The translations under genes and the position numbers were made by a program. A stretch of DNA of 64,000 nt from Oceanococcus sp964629015. Its GTDB lineage: Bacteria; Pseudomonadota; Gammaproteobacteria; Nevskiales; Oceanococcaceae. The notes beneath the pieces are model-generated. The model saw nothing but the letters and a program-made list of their open reading frames with translations. It was not told the origin of the DNA and did no database searches. Shown piece after piece: positions 28,515 to 37,800 of the stretch. The stretch's first letter is position 1. Every line of letters starts with the position of its first letter. The stretch is taken from NCBI GenBank assembly GCA_964629015.1, contig CAZVMN010000006.1:62001-126000 (forward strand), given 5' to 3'.

Positions 28515-28543
28515 TTTTCCGTGGCGCGACACGTCGTTATAGT
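28515..28543 (+). promoter_or_regulatory. Weak candidate promoter for the second OmpA/TSP3 gene
   Basis: A -10-like TATAGT at 28538-28543 has only a poor -35 (TTTTCC) 17 nt upstream. It would leave a leader of about 70 nt before the ATG at 28621. Confidence 0.3.
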
Positions 28544-28620
28544 ACGCGACAGTGAGCAATTAACGAAGACTCGCGGTCACGCGAAGCCTTCACTGCGTCA
28601 TCCTGGGGAGATAAAACATA

Positions 28621-29967
28621 ATGAGAACGTTCGCACTCGGCGCTTGCGCCGCGATTGGTTTGTTGGCAGTGGCCCTGCCCTCGTCCGCACAGTACGACGA
28701 TCCGAGCAAAGCCGATCGGCGCTTCTACATTTCTCCCATGGCGACGTACAGTTTGTATGACGGTGATCGTCGATTCGACGACAGCCTGGGCTACCAGCTT
28801 TCGATCGGTAAAATTCTTGGCCAAGGCACCAACCTGGAGATTCACGGTAGCTTTGCCGAGCCCGATGCGGCAGTGGGAGGCAACGGCGAATTGGTTGCTT
28901 ATGGTCTGAGTCTATTGCTGTTCCAAGCCCGCAAAGATTTTCCTCTTTATGGCATTTTGAGCGTCAGCAAGAGCAACGCGGAAGCCTCCGGCACAGCCGG
29001 CAAAGCCACCTCAGATCAGTTCGATGCCGGCATTGGCTACATGATGAAACTGGGCGATTGGCCTTGGTTGGGCAATGGCCCTTCATTGCGTATTGAGGCC
29101 CGCTACCGCACAGACAAGTATTCCCAAGGCGAAGCCGGCAATTTCGCCAATTTGTTCGGTACCTCAGGCGGTCGGACTTATCACGACGGTGTCTTCGGCC
29201 TGGGCTTGCTGATCCCGCTGGGGGCCGATCCGAGCGCCTCACCAAAAGTTGAGGAGCCTGACGAGCCCGATGCCCAGATCATCATCACGCAGCCTGACAG
29301 CGACGGCGACCAGATTCCGGATGAGATGGATGATTGCCCCGATACACCGCAGGGTGCGGTCATCAATGCCCGTGGCTGCGAGCACGACACGGACAAAGAT
29401 GGGGTGCCCAACAGCCATGATGCCTGCCCCGGCACACCAGCCGGCTCCGCTGTGGGTAGCGATGGCTGCCAGATCGACAGCGATAGCGATGGTGTCATCG
29501 ACGACATCGACCAATGCCCCAATTCGCCAGCTGGTGCCGCGGTCATGGCCGATGGTTGCGCACTGCGCAACGATTGCCGCATCCCCTCACCCGGACAAAA
29601 AATTGACGCCCAGGGCTGCGCGACCGGCGCCGTGATTCTGAAAGGTGTCGCTTTCGAAACGGGAAGCGCGGATCTGACAAGCGCGGCCAAGGCGGTGCTC
29701 GACGACGTTGCAACAGCCATCGGTGCTGCCGACGGGATACGCATCGAAGTGGCTGGTTACACGGATAACGTGGGCGATGACCAGTACAACGAAAAACTTT
29801 CGCAGTTGCGTGCCAATGCCGTCAAAATCTATTTGCAACGCAAGGGCGTAGACAGCAAGGTTTTGATCGCAAAGGGTTATGGGGAAACACGCCCGCTTGC
29901 GAGCAACGAAACCGAAGAGGGGCGCGCGAACAATCGCCGGGTCGAATTGCGCGTTCTTGGCGAATAA
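28621..29967 (+). CDS. OmpA-family outer membrane protein with TSP3 repeats (paralog 2)
   Basis: A 448-residue relative of the protein at 4710. It has a Sec signal peptide (cut near SSAQ, residue 22) and a barrel-like domain to about residue 205. A string of calcium-binding TSP3 repeats follows (DSDGDQIPDEMDDCPDT, DTDKDGVPNSHDACPGT, DSDSDGVIDDIDQCPNS). A fourth, degenerate unit (CRIPSPGQKIDAQGC) has lost its aspartate loop. The C-terminal OmpA domain includes VAGYTDNVGDDQYNEKLSQL and RANNRRVELRV. Longer than the usual OprF because of the extra repeats. GGGAG lies about 11 nt before the ATG. Confidence 0.9.
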   Translation: MRTFALGACAAIGLLAVALPSSAQYDDPSKADRRFYISPMATYSLYDGDRRFDDSLGYQLSIGKILGQGTNLEIHGSFAEPDAAVGGNGELVAYGLSLLLFQARKDFPLYGILSVSKSNAEASGTAGKATSDQFDAGIGYMMKLGDWPWLGNGPSLRIEARYRTDKYSQGEAGNFANLFGTSGGRTYHDGVFGLGLLIPLGADPSASPKVEEPDEPDAQIIITQPDSDGDQIPDEMDDCPDTPQGAVINARGCEHDTDKDGVPNSHDACPGTPAGSAVGSDGCQIDSDSDGVIDDIDQCPNSPAGAAVMADGCALRNDCRIPSPGQKIDAQGCATGAVILKGVAFETGSADLTSAAKAVLDDVATAIGAADGIRIEVAGYTDNVGDDQYNEKLSQLRANAVKIYLQRKGVDSKVLIAKGYGETRPLASNETEEGRANNRRVELRVLGE

Positions 29968-30084
29968 GTGAAAAATCTTGCTTGAACACATGATTTTCAT
30001 CTGCAATTTGATACACTTGCGGCAGAGAATGCAGGCAGAATTGTCATTCAAACTAACAATAGCTTTACTTTTCAGGGAGCAAAC

Positions 30085-31119
30085 ATGAAAGGATCAATCG
30101 TCGGCTTGCTGGCCGCATCAGCAGTATTCGGCGGCGTTGCCCATGCTGGGGAACAGTCGTTCGATGACCGTATCTATGGTGGCTTGATGCTCAACTACAT
30201 TGATGCAGACAATTCTCTGCGTCGCATCAATGACAGCCGTGACGGTCTGCGTGTATTCGTCGGTAAGCAAATCAGCCCGCTGTTCGCTGTAGAAGGTTTC
30301 GCGTCCTACAACGAATTCGATAAGTACTCTCCGGATGGTCTTGGCCCGTTCCAGAACCAGAAAGAAGGTTCGGTGGGCGTCGATCTGCTGGGCTTCCCGC
30401 TGCGTTGCACGGGTGCAATCAAGCCGTTCGTCAAAGTTGGCCTGGGTGCAACCTACTTCAACGAAGACAACACCACCATGAACGTGAGTGTTGGTGGCGG
30501 CATTAACTGGGGCCTCAACGACAACGGCTTGGCTCTGCGTACCGACGCGGCTTGGCGTTACCAGGACAGCGACGAGCCGTATCCGTCGCCGATCGGTGAC
30601 AACCAGACCGAATTCGTTCTGGGTGTTGGTCTGATGATGCCATTCGGCGGCGAAGCCCCGATGGTTAGCGATGGTTGCCCGGCGAAAGCCATGGAAGAAC
30701 CGGCTCCGGCTCCGGCCGCTGCTCCGGCTCCGGCCCCGACCGCTGCTCCGGCCCCGGCTCCGGCCCCGGCCGCTGCTCCGGCCCCGGAAACTGTTGTCAT
30801 CTACTTCGCGTTCGACTCCTCTGAGCTGAACTCGGCGGCGAAAGCGGCCTTGGATCGCGTTGCTGCGAACCTGACCAACCGTAACTTCGTAGTTGCGATT
30901 GCCAACGGTCACGCCGATGCCACCGGTACCGAGGAATACAACATGGGCCTGTCCGAGCGCCGCGCAGCTTCGGTTGCGAATTACTTGGTCAGCAAAGGTG
31001 TTGGTGCCAGCCAGGTTCGTCAGCGCGCTTACGGCGAAACCCGCCCTGCTGCTTCTGACGACACTGAAATCGGTCGCGCCAAGAACCGCCGCGTCGAAAT
31101 CAACTTGCTGCGTCAGTAA
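30085..31119 (+). CDS. OmpA-family outer membrane protein with Ala-Pro linker (paralog 3)
   Basis: A 344-residue outer membrane protein: signal peptide ending VAHAG (about residue 23), N-terminal barrel to about 195, and an Ala/Pro-rich linker at about 206-234 in place of TSP3 repeats. The C-terminal OmpA domain includes YFAFDSSELNSAAKAALDRV, NGHADATGTEEYNMGLSERR and RAKNRRVEINLL. A good ribosome site (GGGAG) and a strong downstream terminator suggest high expression, as for a major porin-like protein. It lies 117 nt after paralog 2 and may be transcribed separately. Confidence 0.92.
   Translation: MKGSIVGLLAASAVFGGVAHAGEQSFDDRIYGGLMLNYIDADNSLRRINDSRDGLRVFVGKQISPLFAVEGFASYNEFDKYSPDGLGPFQNQKEGSVGVDLLGFPLRCTGAIKPFVKVGLGATYFNEDNTTMNVSVGGGINWGLNDNGLALRTDAAWRYQDSDEPYPSPIGDNQTEFVLGVGLMMPFGGEAPMVSDGCPAKAMEEPAPAPAAAPAPAPTAAPAPAPAPAAAPAPETVVIYFAFDSSELNSAAKAALDRVAANLTNRNFVVAIANGHADATGTEEYNMGLSERRAASVANYLVSKGVGASQVRQRAYGETRPAASDDTEIGRAKNRRVEINLLRQ
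30699..30787 (+). repeat. In-frame Ala-Pro coding tandem repeat
   Basis: Degenerate 6-nt units alternating GCTCCG, GCCCCG and GGCCGCT-type codons encode the (Pro-Ala)n linker of the OmpA-family protein. The unit length is a multiple of three, so unit gain or loss would change linker length without breaking the frame. Confidence 0.75.
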
Positions 31120-31135
31120 GTCGAAAAGCTTTAAC

Positions 31136-31163
31136 AAAGCCCCGGATTCCGGGGCTTTTTTTT
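31136..31163 (+). terminator. Rho-independent terminator after OmpA paralog 3
   Basis: AAAGCCCCGG pairs with CCGGGGCTTT around a short ATT loop and runs into eight T. It lies 17 nt after the stop codon at 31119. Confidence 0.95.
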
Positions 31164-31224
31164 GCCCGGAATAAAAGGAACCTACCTTAAATGTGGGAAG
31201 TGCAGTTGCAGGCCAACCGTCACA

Positions 31225-31252
31225 TTGATGCTCTTGCCACAGACCTTATAGA
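31225..31252 (+). promoter_or_regulatory. Candidate sigma-70 promoter of the 5-alpha-reductase-like gene
   Basis: TTGATG, 16 nt, TATAGA. The -10 ends only 15 nt before the ATG at 31268, so the transcript would have a leader of about 7-10 nt and might be nearly leaderless. Confidence 0.45.
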
Positions 31253-31267
31253 GATCCCCGCCACGCT

Positions 31268-32068
31268 ATGAACTGGTACACCGGAAACACCACCTTTGAT
31301 ACCGTCCTGACGATTGGATTCATCTTCGCGGCGCTGACCATCGTTGGCGGGGCTTTCATGCCGCAAACGCCCTACGGTCGTTTCGGAACCGACAAATGGG
31401 GCATGGCGCTGAACCCGAAATTCGGCTGGTGGCTGATGGAGATCCCGGCAACGGTGGTGTTCCTGTGGTTCTATCTGCAAGGGCCGCGCACCACCGAGCT
31501 TGTCCCCATGATATTGGCCGCCGTATGGCTGATTCACTACGCCAACCGCGGCTGGTTCTTTCCATTGTCGATCCGCGTGGCGCCTGGACGAAAAAGCACC
31601 TTCAGCATCAGCATTGTGCTGTCCGGCATGTTCGTCACCGCAATCCACGGCTATATGAACGCGACATGGTTCAATGAATACGCGCCTCACCTGACCCGCG
31701 AATGGCTCTCGGATGCCCGCTTCTGGATTGGTCTTGTGGTGTATTACTGCGGCTTTGCCTTGATCCTTCACTCCGAATGGGTTGTGCGCAATTTGCGTGA
31801 CCCGTCCAAATTGGCGGCGGGAACCGAATCGGATTACAAGATTCCCTATGGCGGCGGCTACCGGTTTGTATCGAGCCCCACTTACCTCGGTGAACTAACC
31901 GCCTGGACCGGCTTTTCCATCATGACGTGGGGACTCCCTGGTTTGGTCATACTGCTGATTTCTGCCGGCAACCTGATTCCGCGCGCCATAGCCACACAAC
32001 GTTGGTATGTGGAGAAATTCCCCGATTACCCGCGCAACCGCAAAGCGATTTTTCCCTATGTTCTCTAG
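31268..32068 (+). CDS. Steroid 5-alpha-reductase-like membrane enzyme
   Basis: A 266-residue integral membrane protein with about six hydrophobic spans, of the 3-oxo-5-alpha-steroid 4-dehydrogenase C-terminal (SRD5A) family. Landmarks are HYANRGWFFPLSIR in the middle, the conserved tail GGGYRFVSSPTYLGELTAWT, and the final YVEKFPDYPRNRKAIFPYVL. Animal and plant members reduce an enone double bond with NADPH. Bacterial substrates are largely uncharacterised and may be sterols, polyprenols or enoyl lipids. Its 3' end overlaps the NTF2-like gene by 11 nt, indicating coupled expression. It follows a terminator and has its own promoter candidate. Confidence 0.86.
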   Translation: MNWYTGNTTFDTVLTIGFIFAALTIVGGAFMPQTPYGRFGTDKWGMALNPKFGWWLMEIPATVVFLWFYLQGPRTTELVPMILAAVWLIHYANRGWFFPLSIRVAPGRKSTFSISIVLSGMFVTAIHGYMNATWFNEYAPHLTREWLSDARFWIGLVVYYCGFALILHSEWVVRNLRDPSKLAAGTESDYKIPYGGGYRFVSSPTYLGELTAWTGFSIMTWGLPGLVILLISAGNLIPRAIATQRWYVEKFPDYPRNRKAIFPYVL

Positions 32069-32864
32069 AGAACCGCTGCTGGAGACCGCTAAAGCCTCAC
32101 CCATCGCTGTGGCGTCCCACGACAAGCGCGCCTGGCTCGGCTTGTTCACTGACGACGCAGAAGTTCATGACCCGGTGGGCTCCAAAGGGCACGCCGGCGC
32201 CGCTGCGCTAGAACGCTTCTACGACACCTTTATCGCGCCCAACCGCATTCGCTTCGATGTCGATCACGATATCGTGTGCGGCCAAACGGTGGTTCGCGAC
32301 CTGGTCATCGTGACGCACATGGGCGGCACCGCATTGGACGTTGGCGTACCGCTCTACATCCGCTACGAAATCGTTGCCGGCCCGGACGGACATCCACGCG
32401 TACGGCGTCTGTACGCGCATTGGGAATTGCTCCCGATGATGACACGGCAGGTTTTCAGCCAAGGCTTGACGACCGGGCTGAGCGCTTTGATAACGCTGAG
32501 CAAAAACATGCTGAAGCAACAAGGCATGGGCGGCGCGCTCGGCTTCTCGCGGGCGTTTTTTGGTGTCGGGACGACGGCCAAGCGCAGCGTTCAACGTTTT
32601 CTGCAGGCGTTGAAAGACGGTGACAACACGACGCTCAACAGCCTGATGGAAACCAACGCCACGGTGAAACTTGGCGATCAAGATATAGCGCTGGCCAGCC
32701 TCAGCGCCCAGCTCACGGGACTGCGCTGGCAAAAAGTCATCGGCGGCGGGCGTCAGGTCGTTCTCACCCTGCTGCAAGGCGATGCGCGTATGGTTGCAGT
32801 ATTCGATTTCGCGCACACACAGTCACAGATATCCGCACTCACGATCTACCGCGACACGGCATAA
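32058..32864 (+). CDS. Tandem NTF2/SnoaL-like protein
   Basis: A 268-residue soluble protein. Residues about 1-125 form an NTF2/SnoaL-like (ketosteroid isomerase fold) domain: HDKRAWLGLFTDDAEVHDPV, then HAGAAALERFYDTFI and VRRLYAHWELLPMM. A middle stretch is amphipathic. The C-terminal part, from about 180, looks like a second, diverged NTF2 unit (AKRSVQRFLQALKDGD through VFDFAHTQSQISALTIYRD). This fold houses isomerases, hydrolases and non-catalytic binders; no catalytic residue can be assigned. ATG 32058 lies inside the reductase gene; a longer start at 32007 is possible but lacks family-like sequence. Confidence 0.7.
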   Translation: MFSREPLLETAKASPIAVASHDKRAWLGLFTDDAEVHDPVGSKGHAGAAALERFYDTFIAPNRIRFDVDHDIVCGQTVVRDLVIVTHMGGTALDVGVPLYIRYEIVAGPDGHPRVRRLYAHWELLPMMTRQVFSQGLTTGLSALITLSKNMLKQQGMGGALGFSRAFFGVGTTAKRSVQRFLQALKDGDNTTLNSLMETNATVKLGDQDIALASLSAQLTGLRWQKVIGGGRQVVLTLLQGDARMVAVFDFAHTQSQISALTIYRDTA

Positions 32865-32894
32865 TGCAACGGCACTCATAGCCATTGCGGACGC

Positions 32895-33725
32895 ATGACC
32901 GACGATCACCACGAAGCGGAAAAAACGCTGCAGCATGCGCAGCGGGTCTTCGACCAGCGATTTTTGAGCAAAGCCGACCGGCGCGGCGCTGAAACCGAGG
33001 TCAATGAGGAGTTAGGCGACAAAATTGCCGGCCTGAAAGGCAACTCCGATGTGATTCAGCGACTGCGTGAGTTGTCAGGCCAGGCCACCCAACTTTGGAA
33101 GAACCGCGCTCAGCTCAGCAAAAAGCAGGTGCTGTACCTGACCGCTGGGCTGCTCTACTTCATTTCGCCGGTTGATGCGGTCACCGATGTCATACCGCTG
33201 CTCGGCTATGTGGATGATGTGGCTGTATTGGGCTGGATCTTGAGCCAGATTGTGCCCAGCGTGACCCGCTTTAAAGACCAAACCATTGAACAGGCCACCG
33301 ATCAGCTCGTGGACAAAGGCCGCATCGCGCTTAACGATGTTGTTGACGAACGCACCGACGAGTTGCTGGAAAAACTCGACAACGCGGCTGAAGACGCGGT
33401 GCAGAAATATGTCACGGCCGTGGTGATCGGCCTGTGGGGCACGACCACCGCTGCTGCTCTGTCGCTGGTCATCAGCCTACTCAGCGGTGGCTACACCCGC
33501 GAGTGGATGGCCTACGTTGGGGTCACAACCCTGCTTGTTCTGGCGTGGAATATCAGCGTCGCTGCCGTGTTTCTGCGCCAGTACCGTCAACTGGATCAAC
33601 GCTGGCAGGACAAACTGCCGAAGATCATCGGGGCCAAAGTTGGTCGCTGGCGGCATATCCTCGCGGTAAGCCTGCCGATCGGCGCTTTTGCCGCCCTGGC
33701 AGCAGCACATCTGGCCCTGAACTAA
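32895..33725 (+). CDS. DUF1232 (YkvA-like) membrane protein
   Basis: A 276-residue protein with the DUF1232 core LLYFISPVDAVTDVIPLLGY plus VDDVAVLG at about residues 90-120. Two membrane spans follow near residues 180-200 and 210-230 (AAALSLVISLLSGG and GVTTLLVLAWNISVAAVFL), with another near the C-terminus (ILAVSLPIGAFAALAAA). Function unknown. It starts 30 nt after the NTF2-like gene and is probably co-transcribed with it and the reductase. It ends facing the RND adaptor gene. Confidence 0.8.
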   Translation: MTDDHHEAEKTLQHAQRVFDQRFLSKADRRGAETEVNEELGDKIAGLKGNSDVIQRLRELSGQATQLWKNRAQLSKKQVLYLTAGLLYFISPVDAVTDVIPLLGYVDDVAVLGWILSQIVPSVTRFKDQTIEQATDQLVDKGRIALNDVVDERTDELLEKLDNAAEDAVQKYVTAVVIGLWGTTTAAALSLVISLLSGGYTREWMAYVGVTTLLVLAWNISVAAVFLRQYRQLDQRWQDKLPKIIGAKVGRWRHILAVSLPIGAFAALAAAHLALN

Positions 33726-33734
33726 GGGCGAACT

Positions 33735-34841
33735 CTACGAGGTCGCCGCATTCGGTTTCACGGCGAGATCGCGCACCACCTCAACCAACTGACCGGGTGT
33801 CAGCCGTTCTGCCCCACGCACAACCACACGATCGCCCTCATTCAAGTCACCGTTCACAACGATCCATTCACCGCGCCCCGTTCCCAATTCCACCGCGACT
33901 CTTTGCGCGCGCTCGGTCTCATCGACTTGAAACACATACGTGCCGTCACGGCGCAGCACCAGCGCGTCACGCGGCACCATCAAAGAGCGCGCCAACAATG
34001 ACGCCGGCAGACGCACAGTCGCGAGTTGACCGATCACCCAGGACGCATCATCGTCCGCAGGCAAATCGATGCGCGCTTCAAAAGTTTGCGAACGCGTATC
34101 CGCGTTGGGAATCAGTCGGCGAATTTTCGCCAGCGCAGGTTCACGTCCCTCGCGTCGCGCCTCCAACACATCGCCCACGGATACACTGGGCAGCCATGCC
34201 AACGGCAATACCGCACGCAATTCCACGGCGCTGACGTTAAACACCTGTGCCAAGTCCTCGCCGCGCGCCACCTCCTCACCCGGGTAGCGGAACTGCTGTG
34301 TTACCAACCCGTCAAACGGCGCTTTCACCGTAGCCCGCCGAATTTGATCATCCAGCTGCTTCACCTGAACACGGGCAATTTCAAGGTCGGCTTTGGCCAG
34401 ATCACGTTGAGCCCGCAAATCATCAAGCTCGACAACACTGTAGTAGTTGCTCGCCTGTAGCTCAGAGAACCGCGTCAAGCGCGAACCCAGATTGGCCAAC
34501 TGGACTTCGTTGCGCTGAATGCGTGCGAGTTGCTCTTCGCGCTGCAAGGTCAACGGCACGACATCAATGCGCGCTAAAACGTCCCCTTTCTCGACCGTTT
34601 CACCGGGCTCGCGAATCCAATCGAGGCGCCCCGCCACACCTGCTCGAACACGCAACTCCTGCCGGCTGTGCACCGTCGCGGTTGCGGTTTGGCTGGCCTG
34701 CGCACTGTCCTGCCTGACATGGTCGATCACCACCGGCGCGGCCGGCATGTCCGCGGCCCAGGTTGCGCTGGCGCAGGCGCTCAAAATCAAACCAAACGCT
34801 TGGGCCAGAGGTGAGGTCACTGTCGATTTGGAATATGTCAT
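33735..34841 (-). CDS. RND efflux periplasmic adaptor (membrane fusion protein)
   Basis: A 368-residue periplasmic adaptor linking an RND pump to an outer-membrane channel. It has an N-terminal signal with a possible lipobox-like ILSACASATWAA. A biotinyl-lipoyl half follows (GVAGRLDWIREPGETVEKGD), then a coiled-coil hairpin rich in Arg/Gln/Leu (about 105-165). The second lipoyl half is TVKAPFDGLVTQQFRYPGEEV, and beta-barrel and membrane-proximal domains complete it. Its ATG overlaps the RND stop by one base (TAATG). The adaptor downstream of the pump is the reverse of the usual order. No outer-membrane factor is encoded nearby. Confidence 0.92.
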   Translation of the reverse strand: MTYSKSTVTSPLAQAFGLILSACASATWAADMPAAPVVIDHVRQDSAQASQTATATVHSRQELRVRAGVAGRLDWIREPGETVEKGDVLARIDVVPLTLQREEQLARIQRNEVQLANLGSRLTRFSELQASNYYSVVELDDLRAQRDLAKADLEIARVQVKQLDDQIRRATVKAPFDGLVTQQFRYPGEEVARGEDLAQVFNVSAVELRAVLPLAWLPSVSVGDVLEARREGREPALAKIRRLIPNADTRSQTFEARIDLPADDDASWVIGQLATVRLPASLLARSLMVPRDALVLRRDGTYVFQVDETERAQRVAVELGTGRGEWIVVNGDLNEGDRVVVRGAERLTPGQLVEVVRDLAVKPNAATS

Positions 34842-37800
34842 TAGCCCGTTGTCTCCGTTGTCATCGGGATCGGTTGCTGGTCTCGTGCTTGCCCCATACG
34901 CAGCAGCGCGGGCATCAGCAACAGCGTAAACAGTGCAGACACGCTCAGCCCGCCTACGATGATGGTGGCCAAGCCACGATAAATTTCGGCTCCGGTGCCG
35001 GGGACCAGCATCAAAGGCAGCATGCCGAATATGCTGGTTAGCGTGCTCATGTATATCGGTCGCGTTCGTTCTCTGACCGCCACAGCCACCGCCTGGGCTC
35101 GCGCCAAACCCTGGCGCTCGGCACTGCGTGTGCGATCAACCAGCAGGATGGAGTTGTTCACCACAAGACCAAGCAAGATCACGAATCCACTCATGGTGAG
35201 AAGGTCCATAGATTGATAGGTGAACAGGTTGAGCAATGACAATGCGATAACTCCGCCAGCAAAAGCCAGCGGCATCACCGCAACCACCAACACGGCGTCG
35301 CGCACCGAACGGAACATCGCGGTCAAAATCAGCAGCAGAATCAGCAAGGCGTAGAACAGATTCAAGCCCATCGATGTCAGGGCTTGCTCCAATCCATCCG
35401 CACTGCCGCGGAAGTTGACACCGCCGTCACCGTCCAAAACCTCCATGACCGCGGGTTGAACATCTCGCCGAAGCACCTCAATCACATCTTCCAGCGTCTG
35501 TTCATCAGGAGGAAAAATACGCAAGGTCACCGTACGCTGGCCGTCAATCCGACGCAGTTCACTGGGCCCAACACTGCGCTGGAAGCTGGCTAATTGCCCC
35601 AGCCGCTGCACCCCCGCGCCGGCTGTGGAAATCGGCATATCGGCCAAATCCTCGGGCGTCGACCACTGCGGCGCACGCACGATGATATTCATGCGGTCAT
35701 TGCCGTTGAAGTACTCACCCACGTACAAGCCATCGGTATAAGTACGCACCACATTGCCCAAGGCGGTGCGGCTCATCTGCGCACGCGCAAGCCGCACGTC
35801 ATCGGGCTCAACCAGCAATTCCGGTTCGGCCAAGTCGAGATCGGGTCGCGGCTGCACTGGCACACCAGGCATCACGTCAGCCAACCGCGATTGCCCCGCC
35901 CTTGCGGCGGCAATCAAACGATCCAGATCACTGCCGTGAATATCCATATCGATCTGGCGGTTGCCGCCGCCGGCAAAGTTCAACAGCGAGCCGGGATTGA
36001 CGAACACGCGCGTGTCCGGCAGCCCCGCCAGCACATCCTCTCGCAGGGCCTGCATCATCGGGTCGGCCTCTTTGGGATTCTCCGGATACAACGCCAAACC
36101 GGTCCAGTCACCGTTCCAGGATGACAAGTTGTAATAGGCAACCTTGGGTTGCTTCTCGCCACTCAGATAGGGCTTGAGTCGATCGGCTACAACCTCGCCG
36201 AGGTCGTCGCGAATCGCTTTTTGCGACGCGCCCGGCGGCACTGAGAAATTGCCCCAAACGTTGTCTGAACGCGCTTGCGGCAAGTAGTCCGCCGACGGCA
36301 TCAGCCGCCATGTGAGCAAAGCCGCCCCCACAATCAACAGCAAGGCCCAGAGCGCTCTTTGCCAGAATCGTTCGGTCCACTGCATAGCCAATGAGGTGAC
36401 TTTGTCCCACCACGAGCTGAGGTGATCACTGGCCACGGGAGCCCCGCGCAGCATCCAGGCCCCGGCAACCGGCAGCACCGTCAGCGCCGCAATCAGAGAG
36501 ACGCTGACGGCAATCGATAAGGTCAGCGCCAAATCGGCGAACAACTGGCCTTCCGGCCCTTGCATGAACAATATGGGAAAAAAGATCGCAATGCTGGTTG
36601 CGGTTGAGGCGAACAATGCCGGCGCCACCTCGCTGGCCCCTTGTGCCACCGCGCGGGTGAGATCCTCACCCTGCTCGCGCAGCCGGATGATGTTCTCCAA
36701 CACCACAATGGACGCATCCAAGACCAAGCCCACGGCGAACGCGAGTCCAGCAAGGGAAATCACATTGAGGCTGCGCCCACTCAGTTGAAGCGCGGCGAAG
36801 GCTGTGAACAGGCAAATCGGTATGCTCAGCCCAACCAGCAAGGTGGAGCGCCACTGACGCAAGAACACGAACAACACCAAGGTTGCCAAAATACCGCCAA
36901 GCACCAGATTGCCTTGCACCAAGGCAATCGCGCGTCGTATGTGGATCGATGCGTCGTACGACAGCTCAATGGCCAGACCTTCGGACGACAGCAAACCATC
37001 GTTGAGAACGTCGATCTCACGGTTGACCTGATCCAGAATCGTGACGGTGTTGGACCCGGACTCACGGGCCAACTGGATGTAATACGCCGGATAACCGTTT
37101 CTTAGCGTAAAGCCACGACTTTCCTCACGCTCGACCGAGACACTGGCGACATCGCGCAGATAGACAGGCCGCGCATCGCGGTAGGCGATGATCAATTCGC
37201 CCAGGCTTTCCACCGGCACCTGCCCCAGAAAACGCACGGTGTACTGACGCCGACCGACATCGGCGAAACCACCCGAGACATCCGCAGCGCTGTTCAATGC
37301 GGACACAATGGCGGGCAAATCAATCGCCATTGCCGCCGCCTTTTCGGCATCCAGCTCAACGCGCACTTCTTCCGGGCGATGGCTGCTCAAATCCACACGT
37401 GCGACGCCGGGAATGCGCCCCAGGCGAGGTTCGACTTCGCGTTTGATGATGTCGTGAAATTCCACCGGATCGCGCGGATCGTCCTCACTGAGAGTCCGCA
37501 CCAGCAAACTTGCCGCATTGCCCCCGGAGAAATCCCAACCGCCGAGATTGACCCACGGGCCATCCGCGTCACGCGGCAACGGTGGCACCTGCTGTAAGCG
37601 ATTGATCACATGCAGATAAGCGCGCTGCATGTCGGTGCCAATCGCGAAGGTCAGATTGACATTGCCGTTGCCCTGATTGATCTGGCTCTCAACCCGCTCC
37701 AGACCGGCGATCGCTCGCAGCACCCGCTCCTGCTGCTCGATCACCACGGACTCCATATCCGCGGGCGCGGCACCGCGCCAATTGGTCCATACCGAGATCT

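Noticed and set aside
30118..31137. A 339-codon minus-strand frame opposite OmpA paralog 3
   Set aside because: Contains arginine-serine-glycine runs produced by the complement of the Pro-Ala repeat; no start context and no homology pattern.
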